Both the position numbers and the translations under genes were made by a program. A stretch of DNA of 54,057 nt from Mnemiopsis leidyi (lineage: Eukaryota > Ctenophora > Tentaculata > Lobata > Bolinopsidae): contig JH153702.1 of assembly GCA_000226015.1 (NCBI GenBank), positions 1 to 54,057 of the forward strand. Reading direction: 5' to 3'. Shown piece by piece: positions 11,301-20,610 of the stretch (its first letter is position 1; each line of letters starts with the position of its first letter). The notes beneath the pieces were generated by a model. It did not search any database and was not told the DNA's origin. It saw only the letters and a list, made by a program, of their open reading frames with translations.

Positions 11301-14300
11301 ACTAGGAGTTGTAGTGTAGTTGACAGTTTACACGGTTATTGAAGTGTTGAGTAGGTAAATACTATCGAAAGTAAACGATCTGATGGTATGGAAGTAGTTT
11401 GTGTACTATTTATACAGCACTTTCGGCATGTGGGATCGTGTTGTGTGTAATCATTGGCAGTTTGAATGCAGATTACTTCCCCCTTTCTCCAGCTTTGGGC
11501 GATCACTGCCCTGCTTGCTAACTACCCCCTAATTAGGTCCTGTAATCAATGTGCATACCTGCAGTGATTACTAATTAGCAGATAATATATGCTAATTAAT
11601 TAGGGCAAGCAATTATGCATATCATGTTGCATATTTCACATAGCTTACCATCAAATATTCATGTTAAGTGTTTACATAAGTGAGTCAGGCAATTGGTGCA
11701 TATTATACATACCACCACAGTAGGATATAATGACTAATGATACATGTGTACATGTTTCAAAGAAATACATGTGGTATATGTATCATATACCATGTGTACC
11801 TATATGTATGTAGTACATATATCATTGCAGCAGTTTGGTAAATGCACGATTCGTAAGGTAATTACCAGGTAATTACTAAGTATCATCAAAACTTATTGAA
11901 CAGCTAACTTGTGCACCACAATATGTATGCGCTGCTTTCCTCATGTTATTCATTGAGCACTAAACAAATAACCACTGATGAAGGTGACCTAGGAATGGTC
12001 TAGATTGCGAATGAATATAAGGAAACCTAATGAGAGGTTGTTGAGATTTGTTTACTTCTTCTTCTTTGTAATCCTAGGAGTCAGGAGCGGCCGGTCCCCA
12101 TCAGGTGCCCCATCGGTTCGATAAATCCCCACATTAGCTGTTATAGGGAAGGAGGAGTGTCTCTGATGTTCTTTTTCAGGAACTTGAGTATCTTTTTAGG
12201 TTCGTCGTTCAGATCTTTGATGGCGTTGTAGGGCCGGTAACCGGACTGTTGTCCGAAGCGGACTCTTGTCCGAAACGGACTGTCGTCCGAATCTGTGTTC
12301 CGGAAAAAGCGGACTGTTGTCCGAAAATTCTCACGTTTCTCAATTACTTCTGGTTGTATATATGGTTCGCTTTCATGTGCCGCACTACATGTAGGCGGTG
12401 TTGTCGACAGTTATAGCGATGCCGGCTCTGGCCTCTGCTACCCGTCCGAAACTGAGAGCACTTCCAGTAAGTGGGATCGTTGGAGTTCTTGTCAAGTACA
12501 AATCGGTAGCCATGAAGTAGGGGGTTCTCTGTACCTTTGTTCCTTTCAGGGATGATGTCGTAAGGCGATGGCTGAACTACCTTTCATTGTCTTATGTAAT
12601 ATGTATTCAGTATTGTATTGACTGATGTGAGTCTGTCATGCTCGTTATGGTCTAGTGGATAGCAGGTCTCAAATATCCGACATTGCAGTCAGCGTTCTCA
12701 TATATACCCAGTCACAAAATGATCTCAGCGTTTGTACACTTTGTACAGGCTCAAATGTGCATTCGTATTACATGTCTTAACAAGCACTCATGCAGTCTGT
12801 GTTAGGACAAGAGCCCGAAGAATGGACTGTTGTCCGAAACGGACTGTTGTCCGAAAACTGNNNNNNNNNNAAGAAAGTTAGCTTCTTGCTCTGTTTACAT
12901 CTGGAATGTAGAATATGTGATGAAATTTTCTTATTATATCTTAATTATATGAAGTTCAGATTGACACCTAAAGATCTGTGCTTAGCCAGTTCAAGAATTT
13001 CCATTAACAGTTTGTATGATAAAGATTAAAAAGTCACAAGCAAAAACTATAGACCTATGAGAAGTCAATTCAGTGTAACAAAACCAAGCACGCGCCAGAG
13101 AAGTAGTGTAACTATAATAACGCTTGTTCAGCCAAGACATGGTCCTTGACTTGATTAAGTTCTCATTCTTACACTGCTATAATCACACGAAATCTCGTGT
13201 CATCCTAATCAGAGAATCTTCATGTGCCACAATGCATAGTCAGCTTCAGATACAGGGCATTTTAGATTAAGAGAAGGTAGCAAATTCGAGAGTTTTTATA
13301 CCAAAAGAGTTTCGACGTGCCATCTATTTTATTAGGTGATCCTAGTTAAGTGTTAACTTAGTAAATAACTTTACTATTCACAGCCCACTACACCTCCCAA
13401 CTCCCCACTTTAAAACGTATGGATTGTATTATTAACTTAGATGTTCAATGTACAACTTAAGCAACCCACCCTAATCTTAGTTATTGCCACTTCGTAAACA
13501 TTTCGATAGCAAAAATTTTATTCATTCTTTGCCTAATCAGCAATTAAGTGAACTCTGATATTTAATAATTTAGCTGATATGCTTGCGTGTGTGTTATATA
13601 TTTATTTATTAACTTATTAATTTTGATTTGCTTATCTAGATGATATATTATGTGTGATATACCTATATGTTATTTGAATCATATTGTTATAATAGTGGAC
13701 GCTTGAGGCGGCGCCAAGCACCGGTCACTCTCAAATCTAACGATAGGTAGTGCCCTTCGGCACTTGTCTCACTGCCTCAAGCGTCCACATGAATAGAATC
13801 TATCTTGATATCATATATGTAAATTGTGCCGTAAAATTTAATAAATTGTTTTATTAATAAATTGTTTTATTAATTATTTGTCTAAATTATTATTTCTATC
13901 TTAATTTTGATTTAAATGTTCCTTTTCTCTGTACGATTAAGAAATTGGGATCTTTTAGGAAACTTTTTACTCGCAATAATGTCGAACAAACACGTCCGTA
14001 TTCATTCTCAATTTACTTACGTAATAGCAGTTTTTGAAAGTATCAAAATCTATATTATCTATTTATTTTATTATTTCATTTGTCTGTACAAACCTCCCTA
14101 ATTAATTAGAATTCTTTGTAATTTTCCTCTCTAGGAGCTAGTAAAGTTCGAAGTGAACAAATTTAAATTTCAGTTCCCTGGTAATGTTGACACTTTGCAT
14201 GTTTGTGCTGTCTGGATCTATTGGTATCTACCTCTCATTGGCAGTGGTGGGTATTCTAACTTATACACTGTTATTGTTGTCTTCTCAACTTACTGTTAAA

Positions 14301-17300
14301 TACAAACAAATACAGATTGGCTCATCATTCATCGTTGTACTTTACGAAATAACTTCAATATCAAATAACATAAATAGTCTGTCACACTCGTCGAGTTCTG
14401 ATCTCCTAATGAGCATCGGATCATTAAAACACATCGCCCAGAATGATATCACATTTCTGAAAGGAAGATTCCCGAACATAATATCTCATTTCCGAAAGGA
14501 AGATTCCCGATTTTCAGTCCCTCTTGAAGTTAACCCACTGTGGTGTTTTAGAGCTGCCGTCTCTGAGTCTATAAGAGTCTTGAGAGAGGAGGTACTGGGG
14601 CCGATAAGATCCTGCTGGTCTGATGTTGGATCGCTTTGCATCTGCCATCACCGCGCTCAGAAGTTCGTTAGTTCCGGCGTTTTGTCCCAGTCTGGACACA
14701 GCCTGCCATGCTAACTGTTCAGGGTAGCCCAGCCTGAGTGTATACTGCACGAAGTTGTCACGTGACATATCAGTGGAAACTCGAGTAGATAGTTAGGAGC
14801 TGATTAGCAAGTGTTGAAGTGTTTGTAGGAGTGTTTGTTGTAGTGTTTGTAGGAGTATTTGTTGTAGTGTTTGTAGGAGTGTTTCTAGAACGTTGTGTGG
14901 AAAGTAGAAGTAGAAGTAGAGATAAAGGGTGTTGCGGGTGTAGGAAAGTTGCACCAGGAGATGTAGTGTAGTTGACAGTTTACACTTCACGGTTATTGAA
15001 GTGTTGAGTAGGTAAATAATATCGAAAGTAAACGATCTGATGGTATGGAAGTAGTTTCTGTACTATTTATACAGCACTGTCGGCATGTGGGATCGTGTTG
15101 TGTGTAATCATTGGCAGTTTGAATGCAGATTACTTCCCCCTTTTCTCCAGCTTCGGGCGATCACTGCCATGCTTGCTAACTACCCCCTTATTAGGTCCTG
15201 TAATCAATGTGCATACCTGCAGTGATTACTAATTAGCAGATGATATATGCTAATTAATTAGGGCTCTCATACAAGTAATTATGCATATCATGTTACATAT
15301 TTCACATAGCTTGCCACCAAATATTCAGTGTTTACATAGGTGAGTCAAGCAACTGGCGCATATTATACATACCACCACAGTAGGATATAATGACTAATGA
15401 TACATGTGTAAATGTTTCAAAGAAATACATGTGGTATATGTATCATATACCATGTGCACTTATATGTATGTAGTACATATATCATTGCAGCAGTTTGGTA
15501 AATGTACGATTCGTAAGGTAATTACAAGGTAATTACTAAGTATCATCAAAACTTACTAAATAGCTAACTTGTGCACCACAATATGTATGCGCTGCTTTTC
15601 TCATATTATTCATTGAGCGCTAAACAAATAACCACTGATGAAGGTGACCTAGGAATGGTCTAGATGGCGAGTGAATATAAGGAGATCTAATGAAAGGTTG
15701 TTGAGATTAGTTTACTTCTTCTTCGTAGTCCTAGGAGTCAGGAGCGGCCGGTCCCCATCAGGTGCCCCATCGGACCATCGGTTCGAAAAATCCCCACATT
15801 AGCTATTATAGGGAAGGAGTGTCTCTGTTGTTCTTTTTCGGGAACTTGAGTATCTTTTTAGGTTCGTCGTTCAGATCTTTGATGACGTTGTTGGACCCAA
15901 ACACCTCGTTCCTTGGTTTTGCATACATAGGACCGCTAATTAGGTGTTCAACTGTCTTTATGGTGTAACAGCCTGCCAGACAAACGCATTTGTTGTCAGG
16001 GAGTCCTGCGTATCTGGTCAGGCAGTGAGCACCGAGCGGCCAAGTGAGATTTTCCTATTCTTAGTTGATGAATCGTTGTCTTCTTCTGCCATGCCAGTTC
16101 GTTGGGTAGTTTCAGTGGGGCTCCATCAGTGACTTTATTCAAGAATATTAGTTCCCTTGCTGCACTTGAGCCATTTGCTGGTGACATAGAAGTTCTACAG
16201 GACGGTGCATGTGTTTAACGTAACGCGCCAACTCCGAATCAAGGTCCTGCAATTTAAAGACGAATTGAAACACGTCCAAATCAAATTAAGGTCACGTGAT
16301 TGCGCGCGTTTGGTCTCTTACCAGTTATGTGACCTTAGTAGACATGTGTTACACAGTAGAGTTCCGATTTGAACAGACCATCAGATCCCCTGACCACCCC
16401 ACAAGGATGCGTATTCACGTTCTTTCTTCCAAAAAGCAGATTATCTAAGATATGAGGGTTCCACTTACTAACAGGGGGCCTTAGCTGGACTTGCTTTTAG
16501 GAGTAACTACTGCCGAGTTTTCAAGCCTTTGCCGGGAGAGTGGGAGACAAATTCAATATGGAGGTCATTGCTGGTCTTTCCATTAACATTGATTAAGAAA
16601 CGTTCACGTCACATAAGTGAAAAACGGGATAACCGCTTCCAGTAATGAAGTTGTTTCATAATCTTTGTTGTGAAAGTTCACTATGCACTTTCAAGTTCTT
16701 CGATATCACTTTACTTTGATTGGGTGCTTGTCAGATCGATATACCGATATGATAATCTGTGGCCGCATCCTGTTCCCTGTGTAGCTATTCAGTTTGGGTT
16801 TAGTTTTTCTGTTCAATAGTATACATGGGTGTACATCAATCCTGATATCCTGCTTATTCCGCATATATCCCCTTTATATCGGCTAATTATTAATATGTTC
16901 CAGGCATCGGCTGACATTTGTGTAGAACACAACAAGTTTGTGAAATACCTCATTGATGTGGAGGAAGTTGCGGAGGACGTGGTAAAACTTTTCTTACACT
17001 GCGAGGATTCACAGGTTAGAGAAGGAGGTTTCAACTGCTGCTGCTTTTTTATTTCCTTATAGTAAATTATATAAATTAATTGTTATTGTAAGAATATAGT
17101 ATCTATGGAATGTATAGTGTGGTGCATATTGCATTGGTCATGAGGTCCAAATTATTAAAGTTCTCTACTAAGTATTTGTTTACTTTCAGAGCGGGAGCAG
17201 TGGAATTAGAACGCTCGCTCTCGTTAGCGATCTTATCAGCTTCATGGGTCACACTATGGTCCCTATCGGATTGGTAATCATTGAAATTATTCGAATTGAA

Positions 17301-20300
17301 CGATTTTCTTTCACATTTAAAAATTGATGCGAGCAATACATCGCTTTACCGAATGTTTAATATTTGTACTCCTCCTGCTAGTAGCTTTTAGTAGCTTATT
17401 AGTAGCTTATTTAATAGCTTTTTAAAAGTGAAAAACTATTCCTCCAGGTGCCTCCTGCTGTCAAGGACTCGTTGAGTGAACTGACAACGGACATGAACAA
17501 CATCCAGCATCTCATGGCATGTCAGCAACTCACTAAGGTAGATATTTTTCATTGAGCCTTTTGAAATGTATATATTTTTTGCGATCTGATTAATCATGGA
17601 GCGTTTGAAATTTGGCGGCTCTCCATTGTTGAACTTGAACTTATATGATGCAGTCATGGCGCTATTTTGGGTTATTTTCATTGTATTTTATACATATGAG
17701 TTGAAATGGCTTTATATCCTTGATTTTTTAATATGCTTGAGGACTACTCCTATCGTCCCAAATACATTCATGATTCTTGAAACTTAACCCTTTGAAAATG
17801 TTGAGGTTTTTCTATATTTCAGTTTTATTAACTATAATCCTAAATGAATGAAAATTTGAATTCTTATCCCATAGTAACACTCGTTTTTTATATCGAGCAG
17901 ATTTTGAACAGTTTCATTCAGGACTATCAGGAAATAACGGAGGTTCTTTGCAAGCCGTTTTTGTAAGTAATCTGTTCTGCAGATCATTTTTACGAAAATT
18001 CTTTTAAAAATGATTGCTGTTTATGTTTAATGTTTCTTTATGTATGTTTATGTTAACTGAATGTCCTGATAAAAAGTTTAACTGTATGATGTGTCAATAC
18101 TCTGTTTGGTAAAATTGACACAAATATCAAAGTATCTATTTAGCTAAAGATAAAAACACCCCGATATTTTAGTCTTTCATAACTTTCTATATGTCGAAAT
18201 GACAGGCTCACTTTATTAACACTCGCAGTATCATAGCATAGTGTATTATTCAAGATAATTTAAGAGCATGTGTTATGTTGTTAGGAGTGTTAGAATTTTA
18301 GAAATGAAATCTTGTGTTGTCTGAAAATAAGAAAGTAAAATTGTGATCCAGAAGTTTAATTCTACTGGGTAACTAGCATACTACCTTTCATAGAACCGTT
18401 TATCCTATCCACAGTTTGGCATGATTATAATGATTGAGCTTCTTGCAGCTTGCTACTAAATGATACAGAGTTTAAAACTGCTGACACTTACGCTTCCTTT
18501 TGACGCTTTTAAAGATTGACAGACTAGGTTTTCTAAAATAAACATCAATCGCATCACAATATCTTAATTCGCTGTGTTTGTCATATAATTTCATCCAACT
18601 TGTTTTATAGATAACACACTTCAGTAATATATAAATGTTAGTAATATATACATTTTATTTCTCATTACTGTACAGATGGAACCTGGCGATGTATTGTCTG
18701 ACGACCTGTATTAGCGTGTTCCTTGTATGGCTTGTTATCAACCAGCTCAAACCTTACGCCGACAGAGTAGAGGTACTTTCATCTAATTCAGATATTTTCG
18801 TCTTCTATTTTCACCGTGCACTCTCTTTTCGTCATCTATTTTTACCGTGTACTCTCTTTTTCGTCATCTATTTTCACCGTGCACTCTCTTTTTCGTCATC
18901 TATTTTCACCGTATACTCTCTTTTTCGTCATCTATTTTCACCGTGTACTCTCTTTTTCGTCATCTATTTTCACCGTGTACTCTCTTTTTAGTCATCTATT
19001 TTCACCGTGTACTCTCTTTTTCGTCAATTTGTCATCTATTTTCACCGTATACTCTCTTTTTCGTCATCTATTTTCACCGTTTACTCTCTCAATTCAAGAC
19101 GGATCATCTTATTCAGATATTTTCGTCATCTATTTCACCGTATACTCTCTTTTTCGTCATCTATTTTCACCGTGTACTCTCTCAATTCAAGACGGATCAT
19201 CTAATTTAGATATTTTCTTCATCTTTTTTCACTGTATACTCTCTTTTCCGTCATCTATTTTCACCGTATACTCTCTCAATTCAAGACGGATCATTGGACC
19301 GTCAGCAAGCTTAACTTCTTAAAGAAACATTTATCGCTCTTATCATAGTCATCGTCATCAAGGTTTTATTTTAAAAAGATCCCTCTGCCACGCTAAAAGA
19401 TAAAAGATTCATCCGTCATTGACCGTTTCAGGAGTGGCTGAAAGTAGAGTGTATTCTGGATAAAAACATAACGATGACTCCAGATGCTGACGAAGCTGAT
19501 CGTCTGATTACAGATACGTCTTATCCGCCACCCTACAGACCTAACTATGTGAGAATTTACATTTTAGCTATACAAATTTGTTCAACTGTAATTCTCAAAA
19601 TGTGATAGATATCATATTTGCTGACCAATCTTCGATGAATTACGTTAATTTTTTAGTCATCAGTCATCTAATTTCACATCTTCCGCCTCACTAATTGTCT
19701 CATATACACATAGGGTGCGTTAAGCTATAGGAGTCTCAGTAAAAGTGAAGACTTGGATCCCTTATTGCAGTCCCTCGAAAGTCTCTCTCAGAAGCGATAT
19801 GTTCAAGAGTGTATGTTGATAGGACGAGTTTTGCATGACCGAGATAAAGAGCTTTGCATGTGTTTTTCCTAACATAAGATGATGTGTTTTCAGTTGTTTA
19901 TGTGTCATTGTCAGTGCAAGTGTGCGATGTGCATTACCGTCTGCTATGTGCTCAGGTGCTCTTCAATCTAGAAACACTTAAGGGTTTAAGGACAAAGAAA
20001 ATTGTTTTGCTGTTGTTTTATTATAAGTCTGCAGTGTCGACTGTCGTACCGTCTTATTGTATGTGAAGCCTTATAATTTCCAATTACATCACTACAACAA
20101 TAAGATAGTTGCGTAGCATTTCAGCCTAATCTTCTTTCTCAGGGATCGAGAGTAGATTACACAGCTAATAAGAAATATGAGTGAGGCAAGTCCCTATGAC
20201 AGTCAGAATCAGTGTGGTGAAGTGCGATTTCTTGTATGAAAATGTCCGAATGTTTGGGATAAGTTTTCCGCAGTAGTAATGAAGTGAATCTCCTTGAAAG

Positions 20301-20610
20301 ATCTGTTTCGGACGGCCTACACCATCGGCATCAGTAGAACAAGCATTTATAAGCATGCTGATTTACTAAATTTTAGATAACAAAAACGATAAAATAAGAA
20401 CTCATTCTTGGGATTCTTCAGGCACCAAGTCACATACCAGACTACTCAATACTTCAGGGTTCAAACACGGTCTGCCTCGCAGAAGCTAGCTCCCCGATAG
20501 ACTACGGTCACATAGACCACATTCTTAGTCACGACCATTCCATATATCAGTCCTTACTGAGCAGTCCTACTCCTTTCTTATCGAGATTACATCAGAAGTC
20601 TCTCATTTAG
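2342..20610 (+). CDS. TTYH: Tweety-homologue (TTYH) membrane protein, 15 exons
   Basis: Exons: 2342-2412, 4760-4829, 6191-6297, 6506-6659, 6859-6933, 7585-7686, 8039-8127, 10486-10558 (second copy 14174-14246), 16904-17014, 17448-17537, 17901-17962, 18676-18772, 19432-19548, 19714-19810, 20441-20610. Phases agree and give about 494 aa; family members are usually 450-540. TTYH proteins are five-pass plasma-membrane proteins linked to volume-regulated anion currents and lipid binding. TM1 is at residues 25-47, a Cys-rich turn (CCLGCRRCGG) and TM2 at 48-83, loop 1 at 84-193 with N-glycosylation sequons, TM3 and TM4 back to back at 194-247, loop 2 with paired Cys, TM5 at 335-367, and a cytoplasmic tail with a PPPY motif. 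Prominin was considered because the topology matches, but the loops are too short. Exon 1 (signal-like hydrophobic start) and the exon 15 acceptor are the weakest parts; an acceptor at 20422 is also possible. Confidence 0.8.
2650..4672 (+). mobile_element. LINE (CR1/L2-like) reverse transcriptase fragments in TTYH intron 1
   Basis: Two RT pieces lie head to tail. Piece 1 (about 2650-3090) has GVPQGS and the catalytic YADD. Piece 2 starts near 3091 in another frame and repeats the catalytic block as LYADDTQLY, then runs to LDY at 3575. The frame resumes after an inserted element with CNSLLYGLP at 3770 and ends with the usual C-terminal block (FTYSGPEIWNQLPYELR) and a stop near 4295. A 3' UTR with a small hairpin (about 4585-4615) and a TTA-repeat tail ends near 4672. 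The sequence ATCATTGAAA occurs at both 2492 and 4674 and may be a target-site duplication. Not functional as it stands. Confidence 0.85.
3576..3769 (-). mobile_element. SINE-like element, copy 2, inserted in the LINE
   Basis: Inverted relative to the copy at 130-316. On the minus strand it ends in a repeated ATTCAA tail. It interrupts the LINE reading frame exactly between the Tyr and Cys codons of LDYCNSLLYGLP: removing it restores the frame. It therefore moved after the LINE inserted. Any target-site duplication is only 2-3 bp and cannot be fixed by eye. Confidence 0.7.
4830..6190. other. TTYH intron 2
   Basis: AT-rich intron with a clear donor (GTAAGC at 4830) and acceptor (CGACAG before 6191). 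No nested gene, repeat or RNA was recognised. Confidence 0.5.
7952..8038 (+). repeat. GTAACTGTAACTCT short tandem repeat at an acceptor
   Basis: Imperfect copies of GTAACTGTAACTCTGTAACT run up to the acceptor of TTYH exon 7 (8039). Exon 7 opens with GTTACACTTGGACTGTTACTG, which is nearly complementary to the repeat, so the repeat and the start of the exon could pair in the pre-mRNA. Confidence 0.6.
8128..9416. other. TTYH intron 7, unique part
   Basis: No gene recognised. An open frame at 8098-8439 only extends TTYH exon 7 past its donor and is not supported. The duplicated block begins at about 9417. Confidence 0.45.
10151..10363. mobile_element. MITE with about 38-bp terminal inverted repeats
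   Basis: The left end TAGGAACGGTATTCTTGGGG and the right end, read as reverse complement (TAGGAACGGTATTCGTGGGG), match for about 38 bp, continuing through GTGTCTCAAATTT. The core is non-coding and 213 bp long. The other copy of the block has an empty site at about 14051 (AATCTATATTATC). The flanks suggest a 2-bp AT or TA target duplication, as in Tc1/mariner-type elements. Confidence 0.85.
10486..10558 (+). CDS. TTYH: TTYH exon 8, copy 1 (TM4)
   Basis: 73-nt exon (phase 2 in, phase 0 out) coding LTLCMFVLSGSIGIYLSLAV, the fourth membrane span. It differs from the copy at 14174-14246 by one synonymous base. Splicing both copies into one mRNA would break the frame, so they are alternatives or alleles. 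Confidence 0.85.
10838..11092 (-). CDS. Nested intronless gene, 84-aa CUE/UBA-like protein (copy 1)
   Basis: A complete small ORF on the strand opposite TTYH, inside its intron 8. Residues 6-33 (FVQYTLRLGY, then AVSRLGQNAGTNELLSAV) have the pattern F..LGY....VSRLG..A.TN.LL of the UBA/CUE-like module that starts Regnase (ZC3H12) family proteins, where it lies before the NYN RNase domain. The RNase domain is absent; the tail (residues 40-84) is rich in Ser, Arg and Tyr. The copy at 14514-14768 encodes the identical protein although six nucleotides differ, all silent, which is strong evidence of a selected gene. A TATAAATA sequence lies about 315 bp upstream. The family assignment is from memory and tentative; the coding call is firm. 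Confidence 0.75.
   Translation of the reverse strand: MSRDNFVQYTLRLGYPEQLAWQAVSRLGQNAGTNELLSAVMADAKRSNIRPAGSYRPQYLLSQDSYRLRDGSSKTPQWVNFKRD
11141..11232. repeat. 12-bp minisatellite in the 5' leader of the nested gene
   Basis: About seven copies of GTGTTTGTAGGA (plus strand), between the putative TATA box and the start codon of the nested minus-strand gene. The matching tract in block A copy 2 (14812-14886) is shorter and interrupted by TTGTAG variants, so it is a length-variable tract within a possible 5' UTR. Confidence 0.8.
11407..11414 (-). promoter_or_regulatory. Putative TATA box of the nested gene (copy 1)
   Basis: TATAAATA on the minus strand, inside CTGTATAAATAG, about 315 bp upstream of the nested start codon. 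The same motif is kept at 15064-15071 in copy 2. No start site is known. Confidence 0.4.
12060..12229 (-). pseudogene. 3' end of a retroelement fragment, copy 1
   Basis: Matches the 3' part of the degenerate retroelement fragment at 15728-16190. The match stops at about 12229, where copy-1-specific sequence begins. No intact frame. Confidence 0.55.
12230..12860. mobile_element. Copy-1-only segment with GGACTGTTGTCCG palindromic repeats
   Basis: Absent from block A copy 2 and running up to the N gap. It is bracketed by two clusters of a quasi-palindromic motif, CGGACTGTTGTCCGAA: four or more variants at 12242-12326 and two at 12824-12857. Each motif can fold as CGGAC/GTCCG around a 4-base loop. 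Clustered subterminal repeats suggest a DNA transposon or a contig-end insertion. No protein was recognised. A partial tRNA-like A-box (TGGTCTAGTGGAT) occurs at about 12648. Confidence 0.45.
12861..12870. other. Assembly gap (10 N)
   Basis: Run of ten N. The base after it restarts the sequence found at 9417. Confidence 1.
13389..13877. mobile_element. Haplotype-specific insertion with a tandem AT-rich tail
   Basis: Present only in block A copy 2, between CAGCCCAC and ATTTGTCTAAATT, which lie only a few bases apart in copy 1. It ends in tandem AATAAATTGTTTTATT units, a SINE/LINE-like 3' tail. Apart from the strong hairpin at 13695-13788 it has no coding potential. Probably a short non-autonomous element of unknown family. 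Confidence 0.6.
13695..13788 (+). ncRNA. 94-nt structured hairpin, candidate RNA
   Basis: GTGGACGCTTGAGGC at 13695 pairs perfectly with GCCTCAAGCGTCCAC at 13774, and a G-U and a G-C pair extend the stem to 17 bp. The loop holds the palindromes GGCGCC and ACCGGT and an internal hairpin (AGTGCC, loop CTTC, GGCACT). It is much more GC-rich than its AT-rich surroundings. It may be the RNA core of a SINE, a self-cleaving or other structured RNA, or a foldback transposon end. The hammerhead core motifs CUGAUGA and GAAA were not found. Expression is unknown. Confidence 0.35.
14174..14246 (+). CDS. TTYH: TTYH exon 8, copy 2 (TM4)
   Basis: Same 73-nt exon as at 10486-10558 with one synonymous change (TCC for TCG), intact acceptor (TTTCAG) and donor (GTGGGT). 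It encodes the fourth membrane span. It is contiguous with exon 9 without a gap, so it is the safer copy to use in the model. Confidence 0.85.
14514..14768 (-). CDS. Nested intronless gene, 84-aa CUE/UBA-like protein (copy 2)
   Basis: Encodes exactly the same 84 residues as 10838-11092 despite six base differences, all at synonymous positions. The surrounding intron sequence differs by both substitutions and indels. The second and third codons fall in a TCACGTGA palindrome. The TATA-like motif upstream is kept (15064-15071), while the 12-bp repeat tract in between has changed length. See copy 1 for the domain description. If the block duplication is an assembly artefact, these are two alleles of a single gene. 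Confidence 0.75.
   Translation of the reverse strand: MSRDNFVQYTLRLGYPEQLAWQAVSRLGQNAGTNELLSAVMADAKRSNIRPAGSYRPQYLLSQDSYRLRDGSSKTPQWVNFKRD
14812..14886. repeat. Shortened minisatellite, block A copy 2
   Basis: Counterpart of 11141-11232 with fewer and more diverged GTGTTTGTAGGA units. Shows length variation between the copies. Confidence 0.7.
15815..16190 (-). pseudogene. C-terminal fragment of a non-LTR retroelement polyprotein
   Basis: On the minus strand one frame reads LGAHCLTRYAGLPD, then NKCVCLAGCYTIKTVEHLI, and stops near 15815. This is the Cys/His block (GHH-L....C..C....ET.EHL) found at the C terminus of many non-LTR retrotransposon polyproteins. The upstream part (LPNELAWQ, SHLAARC) is in a shifted frame, so the copy is broken. 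It lies inside TTYH intron 8. Confidence 0.65.
16191..16903. other. TTYH intron 8, 3' part
   Basis: Nothing recognised apart from a TCACGTGA palindrome near 16295 and the branch and acceptor region before exon 9 (TTCCAG ending at 16903). Confidence 0.4.
18797..19300. repeat. 32-bp minisatellite in TTYH intron 12
   Basis: About 15 copies of a unit close to CATCTATTTTCACCGTGTAC plus TCTCTTTTTCGT. Some units carry a longer variant containing CAATTCAAGACGGATCAT. The tract begins about 25 bp after the donor of exon 12. Long open frames across it are products of the repeat and not genes. Confidence 0.9.

Larger units (their letters stand above)
9417..12229. repeat. Duplicated block A, copy 1
   Basis: Nearly identical to 12871-15893 in order and orientation, with scattered substitutions and indels. 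It carries TTYH exon 8, the nested 84-codon gene and its TATA box. Copy-specific differences include a 213-bp MITE here and a roughly 490-bp insertion in copy 2. Copy 2 starts immediately after a run of N, which fits two haplotypes joined in tandem by the assembler. Confidence 0.9.
12871..15893. repeat. Duplicated block A, copy 2
   Basis: Second copy of 9417-12229. It lacks the MITE and carries a roughly 490-bp insertion at 13389-13877. It continues into unique TTYH intron sequence after 15893, so it is probably the haplotype contiguous with the downstream exons. Confidence 0.9.

Noticed and set aside
12643-12670. tRNA-like A-box (TGGTCTAGTGGAT)
   Set aside because: No matching B-box, acceptor stem or anticodon arm could be folded; at most a decayed tRNA-derived repeat.
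18635-19322. Long overlapping ORFs in the 18.6-19.3 kb region
   Set aside because: Produced by a 32-bp minisatellite with no stops in several frames; only 18676-18772 is a real exon.
2342-20610. Prominin instead of TTYH for the five-TM gene
   Set aside because: Topology and the Cys-rich turn after TM1 fit prominin, but the two extracellular loops are only about 90-110 residues, and the loop 2 cysteine spacing and TM3-TM4 order match tweety proteins.
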